Origin: Kordiimonas gwangyangensis DSM 19435 = JCM 12864
GTDB lineage: Bacteria; Pseudomonadota; Alphaproteobacteria; Sphingomonadales; Kordiimonadaceae
Length of the DNA stretch: 64,000 nucleotides
Reading direction: 5' to 3'
NCBI RefSeq assembly: GCF_000375545.1
Contig: NZ_AQXF01000003.1
Span: 498-64,497 of the forward strand
The notes beneath the pieces are model-generated. The model ran no database searches. It had not been told where the DNA came from and worked only from the letters and a program-made list of their open reading frames with translations. Shown here one piece after another: positions 1 to 8,152 of the stretch. A program made the translations under genes and the position numbers. Position 1 is the stretch's first letter. Every line of letters begins with the position of its first letter.

Positions 1-341
1 GATTGCCATTCGGGGAATGAAAAATCCTCGGAGCCGGGAGGAACCGCGACACCGCAGAAGTTCAGTTTGGTGAGTTGAAGCGCTTCGAGCCCGCGGGCGA
101 TCTCGCTACAGAAGGGGCCACCACCAAAACCGTCATAGGTTTGTTGCAGTTCAAACTTGTTCGGCGTGTTATCTGAATCTTGGGCGGGTGAGCTCTCATC
201 CGCGCCGGTGAGGTCGCAGGCCGTTGCGGCGGGAGCCACGGCGGCCGACCAAAAGCATATCGCCACGGACCACATGACAGCCTTGAGGCCGCGCCCTATG
301 CTTTCTGAAGTAAAGCCTGTCGTGCGCTGGAATGTTTTCAT
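1..341 (-). CDS. Secreted protein of unknown function (N-terminal part; runs off the window)
   Basis: Reading leftwards from the ATG at 341, an open frame continues without a stop to base 1, giving about 113 residues; the C-terminus lies outside the window. The N-terminus has a basic stretch, a hydrophobic core around residues 22-40 and an Ala-rich end followed by Cys (ATAC), so it is either a signal peptidase I substrate or a poorly matching lipoprotein. The mature part begins acidic and Ser-rich and contains three further cysteines. I do not recognise the family. The start is preceded by a weak purine stretch (GAAGAGATG). Codon use matches its neighbours. Confidence 0.6.
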   Translation of the reverse strand, partial: MKTFQRTTGFTSESIGRGLKAVMWSVAICFWSAAVAPAATACDLTGADESSPAQDSDNTPNKFELQQTYDGFGGGPFCSEIARGLEALQLTKLNFCGVAVPPGSEDFSFPEWQ

Positions 342-661
342 TACAGCATCTCTTCAAAATATGTGCCTGATGAACAGATGCTATCCAGCGCAACCACAAT
401 TACAACTTATGAGGTTAATTTTAAGTAAATTTACCAGCATGATGAGCTTGTGCGGCCCCCTGTGGCAGAAAGTGCTCCCTTGGACTTGTTGAGGTGTCCT
501 TGATGTTCAGGCCGCTGGGCACGCATAATCCACCACTCCCCCCGCTTTGTAATGTTGACATTGCAAATCATTCTTAATAGCTTGCCCGCAACTCGGTACT
601 CAGGCGGGGGTGGGGCGTTGGCGCTTCTGCCCTGCTGCACGCGCACAAACAGGGGGTCGCG
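342..661. other. 320-base divergent intergenic region
   Basis: This lies between the leftward secreted-protein gene and the rightward PepSY pair, so it should hold promoters for both. No convincing coding frame was seen. It is AT-richer than its surroundings up to about 580. The only specific signal is a TTGACA with an iron-box-like palindrome, listed separately. Confidence 0.6.
555..585 (+). promoter_or_regulatory. Candidate promoter with Fur/Irr-like palindrome
   Basis: A perfect -35 hexamer TTGACA (555-560) is followed by an imperfect 23-bp palindrome at 563-585, which begins GCAAATCATT and ends in TTGC; about 7 of 11 positions match between the halves. Halves of the GCAAAT-ATT kind resemble Fur or Irr boxes. 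The genes downstream are a membrane protein and a PepSY-TM protein, families often found in iron or siderophore loci. The -10 is poor. Which regulator binds, if any, is inference. Confidence 0.3.
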
Positions 662-1249
662 ATGCCACACTTATCACCAGTTCTTGTGCTGCTCGGGCTT
701 GCGCTCGCGCTTTCGGGCGTTCTGGTCCTCCGGTATACATGGGGCAGGAAGGGCGTGCGCTCGCGCATGGAAGTGAGTGCCGGTTGGGGGCTCATCGCCG
801 TGTCCTTTGTGCCGTGGATCATGGCCAGCACGGGCGACTGGGGCGCGGCCCTTGCGCTCGCCGCTTTCATGACCATCGGTGTGGGCTTCATCACATATGC
901 CGCCCTACGCCAGCCCGCGGGCCGCAAGGCGCGGGCGCCGCGGGAAGCGCGCACCAGCACGCCAGAGAAAAGCCCCATCAACTGGAAAGCGGGCGGCAGG
1001 CGGGTGTTTACCTTCCTGCTCGCCGGTCCACTCGCGGGGGTGGCGGCGCTGACGCTCAGCCTGTGGCTTTATGGCGCGATGGCGCATTCTGAGCCCACGC
1101 TCCGGCTCTTTGCCATCCTGTTTGCTTTCCCGCTTATCTGGGCGGTGCTCTCTATTTTCGCGACCTATGACATGCCGGTCATCAAGCGTGGCGGCATTGT
1201 GGTTCTAAGTGGTGTGCTCGGTGCGCTCGGCACTCAGTTTCTGGTTTGA
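662..1249 (+). CDS. Membrane protein of unknown function, upstream of PepSY gene
   Basis: A 195-residue protein, mostly hydrophobic, with about five or six predicted transmembrane segments (about 5-25, 38-56, 60-80, 116-138, 145-165, 172-192) and a basic cytoplasmic loop at about 82-108. No catalytic motif was seen. The stop at 1247-1249 lies 11 bases before the ATG of the PepSY protein, so the two are probably co-transcribed. Small membrane proteins of this kind accompany PepSY-TM proteins in siderophore and iron uptake loci of proteobacteria; a role in iron reduction or uptake is inferred from that context only. The start has a GGGGGTCG purine stretch just upstream. Confidence 0.7.
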   Translation: MPHLSPVLVLLGLALALSGVLVLRYTWGRKGVRSRMEVSAGWGLIAVSFVPWIMASTGDWGAALALAAFMTIGVGFITYAALRQPAGRKARAPREARTSTPEKSPINWKAGGRRVFTFLLAGPLAGVAALTLSLWLYGAMAHSEPTLRLFAILFAFPLIWAVLSIFATYDMPVIKRGGIVVLSGVLGALGTQFLV

Positions 1250-1260
1250 GGGGAACGATC

Positions 1261-2769
1261 ATGGCGTCTGATATCAATATGGATACTGCGGCTGGCAAAG
1301 CTGGCAAGGCCGGGTTTGTGGCGCAAATGCTCTCGGGCCACTCGGCCGTTGGGCTGGCGGTTGGCGCGCTTATGTATATCCTGTGCCTTTCGGGCACGCT
1401 CATGGTCTTTCATGAAGAATTCGCCCGCTGGGAACAGCCTGAGGTGCCTGAATTTGCAGGCAGCGCCGCACCCGCTGCCGTCGCCCGCGCGGCGGAGGAG
1501 GGGCTTGCCCGCACGGATGACGTGCCGCACCACTATTATGTCAGCCTGCCACACGCCAGCATGCCGCGCCTTGGTGTCTCACTCGATGGGGAAGCGAGCT
1601 GGTACGCGGACGCGGACGGTAACCTGACCACCCCCGTGCATCATCCGTGGACCGAATTCCTCGAGGGCCTGCATTATTACCTGCACCTGCCCACCACGCT
1701 CGGCCTCACGGTTGTGGGCATCCTCGGTGCCATGCTTGTGGGCCTCGTGATCTCGGGCCTTCTCGCGCACCCGCGTATCTTCCGCGATGCCTTTGCCATG
1801 CGCCTCAAGGGCAACAAGCAGCTGGCGGAGGCTGACCTTCATAACCGCCTCAGTGTCTGGGGGGCGCCGTTCCATATTCTGGTGGCGCTGACGGGCGCGG
1901 CCATTGGCCTTGCCTCCGTGCTCTCATATTTTGCGGCCACCACCTATCTGGACGGTGACATGGAGGGTTTTTATGAGCCCGTGTTCGGTTCAGACCCGGC
2001 GGAGAATATGACACCTGCGCCCATGCCCGATGTGGCGGCGGCGATGGGGAATTTTAGCACTGCCCACGAGGGGCTGACGCCCACCTATATCATCATGCAC
2101 GAGCCGGGCACTTTAGGCCAAAGCGCCTTCATCCTCGCGCAGCATCCGGCGCGGCTGATTTATGGTGACAATTATTATTTTGACGGCGCGGGTAACCTGA
2201 CCGGCACGCTCGGCCACGCGGATGGGCCTGCGGGGCAGCAGATCATCGCTTCCGCCTATACGGTGCACTTTGGCTCCTTTGGCGGCCTGCCGGTGAAAAT
2301 CATCTACGGCATCCTCGGGCTTGCCATTTCCATTGTCTCGGCCACCGGGGTGAATATCTGGCTCATCAAACGGCGGGAGAAGGGACGCCCCGCCCCCCGG
2401 CTTGAGCTTGCCTGGGCTGCCACCATCTGGGGTACGCCGCTCGCGCTCGCCTTTTGTATGGTGCTGCCGTCCGTGCTCGCGGTCGAAGGCACGCTCCTCA
2501 ATGCCATGTTCTGGCTGTGCCTGTTGGTGCTGGTCAGTATCTCGTTCGCCTTCACGGACCGCGCGGCCTTCTCACGCCTGCTGCGGGGCGTGACTGGCCT
2601 CATGATCATCGCCGCTGTGCTCATCAAATGGGGCACCTATATGGGGGAGGTGAATTCCCCTGTCGCGGTGGCGCTGAATGTGGTATTCTTGGGCGCGGCA
2701 CTTGCCTTTTTGTGGGCCGGCTGGCCGGTGCGCGCGCGGGCTCAAATGGTGGCGTCAGCGGCAGAGTAG
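1261..2769 (+). CDS. PepSY-associated TM helix protein
   Basis: A 502-residue inner-membrane protein of the PepSY_TM family, with TM helices near residues 36-58, 148-172, 210-232 and 348-372 and a further helical bundle from 395 to the end. The first helix is followed by a periplasmic stretch with the family pattern (LMVFHEEFARWEQPE). A His-rich segment before the second helix (GLHYYLHLP) is typical and could bind haem or metal. The family is linked to siderophore or iron reduction in Gram-negative bacteria. The ATG at 1261 is preceded by GAGGGGAAC. A TTG start 15 bases upstream would overlap the previous stop and is less likely. The 11-bp repeat array follows immediately after the stop. Confidence 0.85.
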   Translation: MASDINMDTAAGKAGKAGFVAQMLSGHSAVGLAVGALMYILCLSGTLMVFHEEFARWEQPEVPEFAGSAAPAAVARAAEEGLARTDDVPHHYYVSLPHASMPRLGVSLDGEASWYADADGNLTTPVHHPWTEFLEGLHYYLHLPTTLGLTVVGILGAMLVGLVISGLLAHPRIFRDAFAMRLKGNKQLAEADLHNRLSVWGAPFHILVALTGAAIGLASVLSYFAATTYLDGDMEGFYEPVFGSDPAENMTPAPMPDVAAAMGNFSTAHEGLTPTYIIMHEPGTLGQSAFILAQHPARLIYGDNYYFDGAGNLTGTLGHADGPAGQQIIASAYTVHFGSFGGLPVKIIYGILGLAISIVSATGVNIWLIKRREKGRPAPRLELAWAATIWGTPLALAFCMVLPSVLAVEGTLLNAMFWLCLLVLVSISFAFTDRAAFSRLLRGVTGLMIIAAVLIKWGTYMGEVNSPVAVALNVVFLGAALAFLWAGWPVRARAQMVASAAE

Positions 2770-2770
2770 G

Positions 2771-2877
2771 GTGTGCGGAAAAACCCGCACACTTTCCGCA
2801 CATATCCCGCACAGTTTCCGCACAGATCGGGCTGATTTCCGCACATTTACCGCACAGGGTTTGCACACCTGTGCGGG
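2771..2877. repeat. Array of 11-bp units (CCGCACA + 4), copy 1, intergenic
   Basis: The motif GCACA occurs at 2787, 2798, 2809, 2820, 2841, 2852 and 2863. The steps are exactly 11 bases except for one 21-base step that skips a decayed unit at 2829-2838. The unit is CCGCACA followed by four variable bases. The array is bounded by inverted copies TGTGCGG at 2772-2778 and 2870-2876, so both ends can fold back. It fills most of the gap between two convergent genes. A second copy lies inside the serine hydrolase gene at 36926-37013. No protein-coding reading is implied here. Confidence 0.9.
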
Positions 2878-2896
2878 CAATTTTTGGCGGATTTCC

Positions 2897-3661
2897 TCAG
2901 ATTCCGGGTGGGCGCGGGAAGAAGGCGTTGGTGCGTTCCATATAGCGCGCATAGCCCTCGCGCCGCTTCATCATGCCGCGTTCGGTCATCGGCACGCCGG
3001 ACCATTTCATCAGGATGAAGCTCATCATCAGCGGGGCGAAAATAAGCGCAAGGTCATGGCCGATAAGCCAAATTCCCCACCAGACGCAGAAGTCGCCGAA
3101 GTAGTTCGGGTGCCGGGTCCAGGCCCACAGACCACGGTCCATGATCTTGCCCTCGTTGGCCGGGTCGGCCTTGAAGCGCATCAACTGCCAGTCGCCCATG
3201 GCCTCAAAATAAAACCCGATCGCCCACACGGCCGCCCCCGCCAATGCGAAGCCATCAAGCGGTTGTGGGTTGTCGCTCAGGATGCCAATCACCGGCGCGG
3301 AGACCACGAGGATCAGCGCACCTTGCAGAATGAAAACGATAAAAAGCGAGTAGATATGGCGACTTAGCCCCTCGCGCGGTCCGAGGATTTTTTTGTAGCG
3401 TGCATCCTCACCGTGGTTCAGGTAGCGCCACAGAAGGTAGGCCGAAAGCCTGAAACCCCATAGGCTGAGGAGGGTCAGGGTGAGGACCTGGGTGTCCCCC
3501 AGTTCCATCAAACCGAAGGCTGCCGCGAAGGCGGTGATCACAAAACCGGTGCCCCAGAAAGCGTCAATGAAGCTCACGTGCCCGCGCAGCATGCTGATGA
3601 CCCACAGCAGCAAAACCGAAACTCCGAGCGCTATGGCTCCACTCACATACAAATCCAGCAT
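2897..3661 (-). CDS. DUF1295 family membrane protein (steroid 5-alpha-reductase-like)
   Basis: A 254-residue multi-pass membrane protein. It carries the DUF1295 signature: an N-terminal half with DAFWG, the loop NHGEDARYKK, then GLWAWTRHPNYFGDFCVWWG, and a C-terminal EGYARYMERTNAFFP. The RHPNY segment is the NADPH-binding hallmark of this superfamily, shared with steroid 5-alpha reductases and ICMT-type enzymes. The substrate is unknown. The ATG at 3661 follows GGGAGGGGTC; an upstream extension of 25 residues has no family similarity and was dropped. It is transcribed towards the repeat array and the PepSY gene. Confidence 0.88.
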   Translation of the reverse strand: MLDLYVSGAIALGVSVLLLWVISMLRGHVSFIDAFWGTGFVITAFAAAFGLMELGDTQVLTLTLLSLWGFRLSAYLLWRYLNHGEDARYKKILGPREGLSRHIYSLFIVFILQGALILVVSAPVIGILSDNPQPLDGFALAGAAVWAIGFYFEAMGDWQLMRFKADPANEGKIMDRGLWAWTRHPNYFGDFCVWWGIWLIGHDLALIFAPLMMSFILMKWSGVPMTERGMMKRREGYARYMERTNAFFPRPPGI

Positions 3662-3788
3662 GACCCCTCCCGGTGCGTAATAACTGTTTATGGAAATACG
3701 GCTTTTCGGCCCAAGTCGATCACTTTTTTTCCGCAATCAATTGCCGCCTCCCCTAAAGCCGGGCTATATGGGGGGCTGGAGGACGAGC

Positions 3789-4301
3789 ATGAGCGAACAG
3801 GCAACCATCATTGATTTCCTGAGCGCCAGCCTGAAAGGGCTGGAGGCTTCCGGTCGTCCGCTCCTCAGCCCGCGTGAGCAGGAAGTGGCCGATGATATCG
3901 CCGCATCGCTTGACCGTGCGCTCGAGACCATGGTCTCGGAACTTGAGGCTGTGGCCTCGTGCCAGCAGGAAGATGACGGTCAGGCAGAAGAGGAACTGCC
4001 GCCGTTTGAGGCTTTCTGTGTTGGCCTCAAGCGTATTGGGGATACGCTTATTCCGCATCTGGTGTCAGAGTTCCGCGCGGCGTGTGCGAAGCGCGGTGCG
4101 CCGGTCAGGCCGTTCAGCTGGATCATCCGCGCGCGGGCCGATGCCTTTGTCGCCTACCTTCTGCAGGTAGCGCAGGTGCACGGCCTTGCCTTTGATGACA
4201 ATCTGGAGCGGGTTGGCAAAAACGAACAAATCATTCTCGCGCACTTGGGGGCGGACCTCCGCATGCTCATGCAGCGCGAACTGGACAAGCTTGAAGCGTA
4301 G
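3789..4301 (+). CDS. Cytoplasmic protein of unknown function
   Basis: A 170-residue soluble protein, predominantly helical and acidic in its middle (about 60-75), with no signal peptide, membrane segment or recognisable motif. The ATG at 3789 follows GGAGGACGAG at good distance; the frame stays open upstream, but those residues look non-coding. It is divergent from the DUF1295 gene, and its neighbour to the right is a periplasmic protein. I do not recognise the family and infer no function. Confidence 0.72.
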   Translation: MSEQATIIDFLSASLKGLEASGRPLLSPREQEVADDIAASLDRALETMVSELEAVASCQQEDDGQAEEELPPFEAFCVGLKRIGDTLIPHLVSEFRAACAKRGAPVRPFSWIIRARADAFVAYLLQVAQVHGLAFDDNLERVGKNEQIILAHLGADLRMLMQRELDKLEA

Positions 4302-4367
4302 CGGCAAATTCCGTTCAGCAATCGTTCAGTCTTGCTTGGTTAGGGTATAGGGGAAAGTGAGCAAGCC

Positions 4368-4856
4368 GTGAGAACAAAAATGCAAAAAAAAGCTTTGTGG
4401 CCAACGCTTATCGTCGCCCTTGTGGCCTTCGGTGGGCAAAGCCTCGCTGAAGACCAAGGCGAGATGACGCGCTCGGAAAAGCGCCTCGCACGTGTCATGG
4501 AAGACTATAAGGCAACCGGCGAAACCAAAAGCTGTGTGCCGCTGCGTTTCCTGCGTGATTCGACGATCATCGACGACCAGACCATCTTCTTCAAAGGCGT
4601 TGGCAAGACCGCCTACATCAACCGCATGCCGCACCGCTGCCCGCGCCTCGCCGCGGAAGAGCGCTTCATGTATTCCACCTCGATTTCCATGCTGTGCCGT
4701 ATGGAAATCATCACCGTGCTCGACAGCTTTGGCCGCCAGTGGGGCAGCTGTGGTCTCGGTGAATTTGAGGAAATGGAGAAGCTGAGCAAGGCGGAAAAGG
4801 CTGAGCGTGACCAGCAAAATCCTGCTGACGATGGCAGTCAGGGCGACTCTGAATAA
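4368..4856 (+). CDS. Periplasmic protein, DUF6491-like
   Basis: A 162-residue protein with a signal peptide (residues 1-27, ending SLAED). The mature region has a CVPLRFLRDSTIIDDQTIFF segment, a core with two further cysteines, and a low-complexity acidic tail (about 133-162). The pattern Cys, then Arg, then I-DD-T-F resembles the small alphaproteobacterial DUF6491 family; this assignment is from memory of the pattern and is tentative. The start is GTG at 4368 after GGGGAAAGTGAG; an ATG four codons later (4380) is equally possible. Confidence 0.65.
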   Translation: MRTKMQKKALWPTLIVALVAFGGQSLAEDQGEMTRSEKRLARVMEDYKATGETKSCVPLRFLRDSTIIDDQTIFFKGVGKTAYINRMPHRCPRLAAEERFMYSTSISMLCRMEIITVLDSFGRQWGSCGLGEFEEMEKLSKAEKAERDQQNPADDGSQGDSE

Positions 4857-4988
4857 ATTTGCCTGATCCTCAGCTTGCGGCGGCCCAATCAAATTGAGCC
4901 GTCGCTGAGTGTGGGGCGTCTTGTCGCATCGCCCGTGCGTTTTGTCGCATTCGCATTCACTCGGGCCTCGGATGGGTTCATACCGCGT

Positions 4989-5007
4989 TTTGTAACAATA
5001 TTACAAA
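4989..5007. promoter_or_regulatory. Perfect palindrome upstream of the RND pump gene
   Basis: Two 7-base arms, TTTGTAA and TTACAAA, flank a 5-base spacer CAATA. The site ends 21 bases before the ATG of the permease, so it would sit in the leader or across the transcription start. Sites of this form are typical of dimeric repressors or activators. No TetR or similar regulator is adjacent, but the operon encodes a LytTR regulator downstream. Confidence 0.5.
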
Positions 5008-5028
5008 GTGGACGCGAGGAAACCCACC

Positions 5029-8000
5029 ATGAAACTTACGGAGCAGAGCCTGAAAAACCCGGCTGCTGTCATCGTCGTTGCGGCGATGATGGTGCTACTG
5101 GGCATTCTCATGCTGACCAAATTACCGGTCCAGCTATTCCCGGCGATTGAACGCCCCCAACTTGCAGTACAGACCTTCTGGCGCGCGGCCAGCCCTTCCG
5201 AGATTGAATCCGAGATTATCGAACCGATCGAGGAAGTGATGCAGGGCATCTCTGGCCTTGAAGAGATGCGTACCTTCTCGAACCCGAGCTTTGGCTTTGT
5301 CTCCCTCGAGTTCGCGCTTGAGACCGACATGGATCACGCGCTGATTGAAGTGATCAGCCGCCTGAACCGCCTGCCGCCTTTGCCGCAGGATGCCGACCGC
5401 CCGCAGGTTCTGATGAACGGTGGTGACCCGTCCGGCGAGACTTTGATTTACCTTTTCACCCAGTTCACTGAGGACAGCAAACTGTCCCAAAGCGACTATG
5501 TGACCTTCATCGAGGATGAAGTGGTACCGCGCCTTGAAGCTGTGGAGGGTGTATCCCGCGTATCGGTTGAGGCAGGCAGCGGCTTTGGTGAGCAGCTTCA
5601 GATCGAATTTGACGCGGTACGCGCGGCCGAGCTTGGCATCAGCATCAACCAGATCGCCCGCGTGATCGGCCGCACGGTCGATAGCTCCGGTGGCTATCTT
5701 GATGTGGGCCGCCGCCGCTATCTCCTGAATTTCCAGGGCCGTTATGAGCCGTCCGAGCTCGCGGCACAGATCATTGACTGGCGTGACGGCCGCCCGGTAA
5801 CGGTGGGCGATATCGCCACCGTGCGCGTGGCCCCGCCACCAGCCACACAAGTGGTTTATCAGAACGGCAACCCCGCCGTGGGTATGCGTATTGTCAGGAA
5901 TAGCGGTGCCAACGTGCTCGCGACGATTGACCGCCTGACGGAAACTCTTGATGAGCTGAACGCTGGCATTCTGGCCGAGAAGGGTATCTCGATCCAGAAG
6001 TCGTTCGACCCGTCTGTGTTCATCAAACGCGCCATCAACCTTCTGACCACCAACCTGTTTGTGGGTGTGATGCTGGCGGTTGGCGTGCTGTGGTGGTTCC
6101 TCAGGCAGGTGCGGGCGACCATGCTGATCGCGCTCACCATCCCTGTGTGTTTGCTGACCACCATCATTGTGCTGGCGCTCTTTGGCCGAACGGTGAACGT
6201 CATCTCGCTCGCCGGTCTCGCCTTTGCGACCGGTATGGTGCTTGATGCCGCCATTGTGGTGCTTGAGAATATCGTGCGGCTCAGGGAACGGGGCGAAAAA
6301 CCGAACCTCGCGTCGCTCATTGGTGCCGGGCAGGTATGGGGCGCACTTCTGGCCTCGACCGCCACAACGGTTGCCATCTTTGTTCCCATCCTTTTCCTCA
6401 AGGATGTGGAAGGCCAACTGTTCGCCGACCTCGCGCTAACCATCGCAATCGGCGTTGGTATCTCGCTCATCGTGGCGGTGACCATCCTGCCGGTGGCGGC
6501 TGAGCATTGGCTCAAGAAACTGCCGGTCAACGACGATGCGGGCGGCGGCGCGAAGCGCTTTGCCGGCAAGCTGATGACCCTCACTGGCACGCCGATGCGC
6601 CGTATTGGCCTGATCGTGGGCCTGATGAGCGGTGCGGTTGCCCTCAGTTGGGCGCTGCTGCCGAACCTCAACTACCTGCCGCCGGTGAAGCGTGACGCGA
6701 TTGACGCCTTCATGCTGTTCCCGTCGGGCGCGAATGTTGAGACCATCGACAAGGAAATTGCGCAGGTTATCGTGAAACGCCTTGAGCCTTATATGAAAGG
6801 CGAGAAAGAGCCCGCGCTCCGTAACTATTACATCATCACCTTCCCGAACGGGGCTGCCGGTACACTTGGTGTGCGCGCCAAGGACCAGGAAAAGGTTGAA
6901 GACCTCCAGAAGCTGATCAACGAGGAAATCCTCGTCGGCTTCCCGGATGTGTTTGCCTTTGGTCAGCAGGGTAACCTGTTCGGCGGCTTCGGTGGCGGGG
7001 GCTCGGTGCAGCTCAACATCCAGTCGAAGGATCTGGAAGCGCTGCGTGATGTCACCTCAACCGCGATGCAGCTGGTGCAGGAGAACCTGCCGGGGTCCCG
7101 TGCGCAGCCGAACCCGGACCCGAACGTGATTTCGCCTGAGCTGAAAATCCACCCGAATGACCGCCGCCTGGCTGAAGTAGGCTTCACCCGCAACGATGTG
7201 GCGAACATTGTTCGTGCGCTTGGGGACGGCATGTGGCTTGGCGAGCACTTTGACGGTGAACGCCGTGTGGACATGATCCTGAAGTCGCAAGACTGGGCCG
7301 AGCCTGAAATGCTCGAAAGTGTTCCAATCTCCACGCCCAATGGTGGCACAGTGGTGCTGGGTGACCTTGTGCAAATCGAACGCGGCGTTGGCCCGACCTT
7401 CGTGCAGCGCCTTGACCGCAAGCGTACCGTGACCCTCAATATCAACCAGCCCGACGGCATGGCGCTTGAAGACATGATCGCTATCCTGAAGGACAAGGTT
7501 GAACCGCAGTTGAAGCCGCTGCTGCCGGCAGACGGCATCATCAGCTATGGCGGTGACGCGGACGCGCTTGACCGTGCGGTTGGGTCTCTGTCGCTCAACT
7601 TCGTGCTGGCACTTGGCCTGCTGTTCATGATCCTCGCGGCGCTCTTCCGCTCCGCCCGCGATGCCTTCTTTGTGGTGATCACCATCCCGCTCGCGACGGT
7701 GGGTGGGGTGCTGGCCCTGAAAGTCCTGAATATGGTGTCCTTCGCGCCGCTCGACCTGCTGACCATGATCGGTTTCATCATCCTTCTCGGTCTTGTGGTC
7801 AATAACGCCATCCTTCTTGTCGCCCAGACCCGGTCTGGCGAAGAAGAAGGGCTGACACGTGATGAAGCGGTCGAGCGTGCGCTTGCGCTCCGCATCCGGC
7901 CAATCTTTATGAGCACACTGACATCCATCATGGGCATGCTGCCCCTTGTGCTGTTCCCCGGTGCGGGCAGTGCCATCTACCGCGGCATGGCCACAACAAT

Positions 8001-8133
8001 CGTGGGCGGCATGACCGTATCCACAATCTTCACCCTGGTGCTGCTCCCCTGTCTCCTGCGTTTCCAGGAAACAGGCGTGCTTCAAGCTGCGTTCGCGAAA
8101 CTGCGTGGCCGCAAGCTGCACCCGGCAGAATAA
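5029..8133 (+). CDS. RND-family efflux permease
   Basis: A 1034-residue inner-membrane pump of the AcrB/HAE type: first TM at about 15-32, large periplasmic loop, TM block at about 340-500, second TM near 530, second loop, and TM block at about 860-1020. Length is normal for the family. In the helix equivalent to AcrB TM4 the motif is GMVLDAAIVVLENI, keeping one Asp (D406) but with Ala where AcrB has its second. In the helix equivalent to TM10 the Lys of AcrB is replaced (GLVVNNAILL, N925). This places it in a non-AcrB subgroup of RND pumps. The ATG at 5029 follows GAGGAAACC. The adaptor gene follows 19 bases after the stop, an order opposite to acrAB. Confidence 0.93.
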   Translation: MKLTEQSLKNPAAVIVVAAMMVLLGILMLTKLPVQLFPAIERPQLAVQTFWRAASPSEIESEIIEPIEEVMQGISGLEEMRTFSNPSFGFVSLEFALETDMDHALIEVISRLNRLPPLPQDADRPQVLMNGGDPSGETLIYLFTQFTEDSKLSQSDYVTFIEDEVVPRLEAVEGVSRVSVEAGSGFGEQLQIEFDAVRAAELGISINQIARVIGRTVDSSGGYLDVGRRRYLLNFQGRYEPSELAAQIIDWRDGRPVTVGDIATVRVAPPPATQVVYQNGNPAVGMRIVRNSGANVLATIDRLTETLDELNAGILAEKGISIQKSFDPSVFIKRAINLLTTNLFVGVMLAVGVLWWFLRQVRATMLIALTIPVCLLTTIIVLALFGRTVNVISLAGLAFATGMVLDAAIVVLENIVRLRERGEKPNLASLIGAGQVWGALLASTATTVAIFVPILFLKDVEGQLFADLALTIAIGVGISLIVAVTILPVAAEHWLKKLPVNDDAGGGAKRFAGKLMTLTGTPMRRIGLIVGLMSGAVALSWALLPNLNYLPPVKRDAIDAFMLFPSGANVETIDKEIAQVIVKRLEPYMKGEKEPALRNYYIITFPNGAAGTLGVRAKDQEKVEDLQKLINEEILVGFPDVFAFGQQGNLFGGFGGGGSVQLNIQSKDLEALRDVTSTAMQLVQENLPGSRAQPNPDPNVISPELKIHPNDRRLAEVGFTRNDVANIVRALGDGMWLGEHFDGERRVDMILKSQDWAEPEMLESVPISTPNGGTVVLGDLVQIERGVGPTFVQRLDRKRTVTLNINQPDGMALEDMIAILKDKVEPQLKPLLPADGIISYGGDADALDRAVGSLSLNFVLALGLLFMILAALFRSARDAFFVVITIPLATVGGVLALKVLNMVSFAPLDLLTMIGFIILLGLVVNNAILLVAQTRSGEEEGLTRDEAVERALALRIRPIFMSTLTSIMGMLPLVLFPGAGSAIYRGMATTIVGGMTVSTIFTLVLLPCLLRFQETGVLQAAFAKLRGRKLHPAE

Positions 8134-8152
8134 TAAAATGCGAGGAATGAGA

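Noticed and set aside
431-670. Small minus-strand frame in the first intergenic region
   Set aside because: No ribosome site, no recognisable sequence, and it overlaps the promoter region and next gene.
1246-1260. TTG start for the PepSY protein
   Set aside because: It overlaps the previous stop, and the ATG at 1261 has a proper ribosome site.
2785-2877. Reading the CCGCACA array as a CRISPR
   Set aside because: Units are 11 bp with 4-base variable parts; CRISPR repeats and spacers are 20-50 bases each and no cas genes are present.
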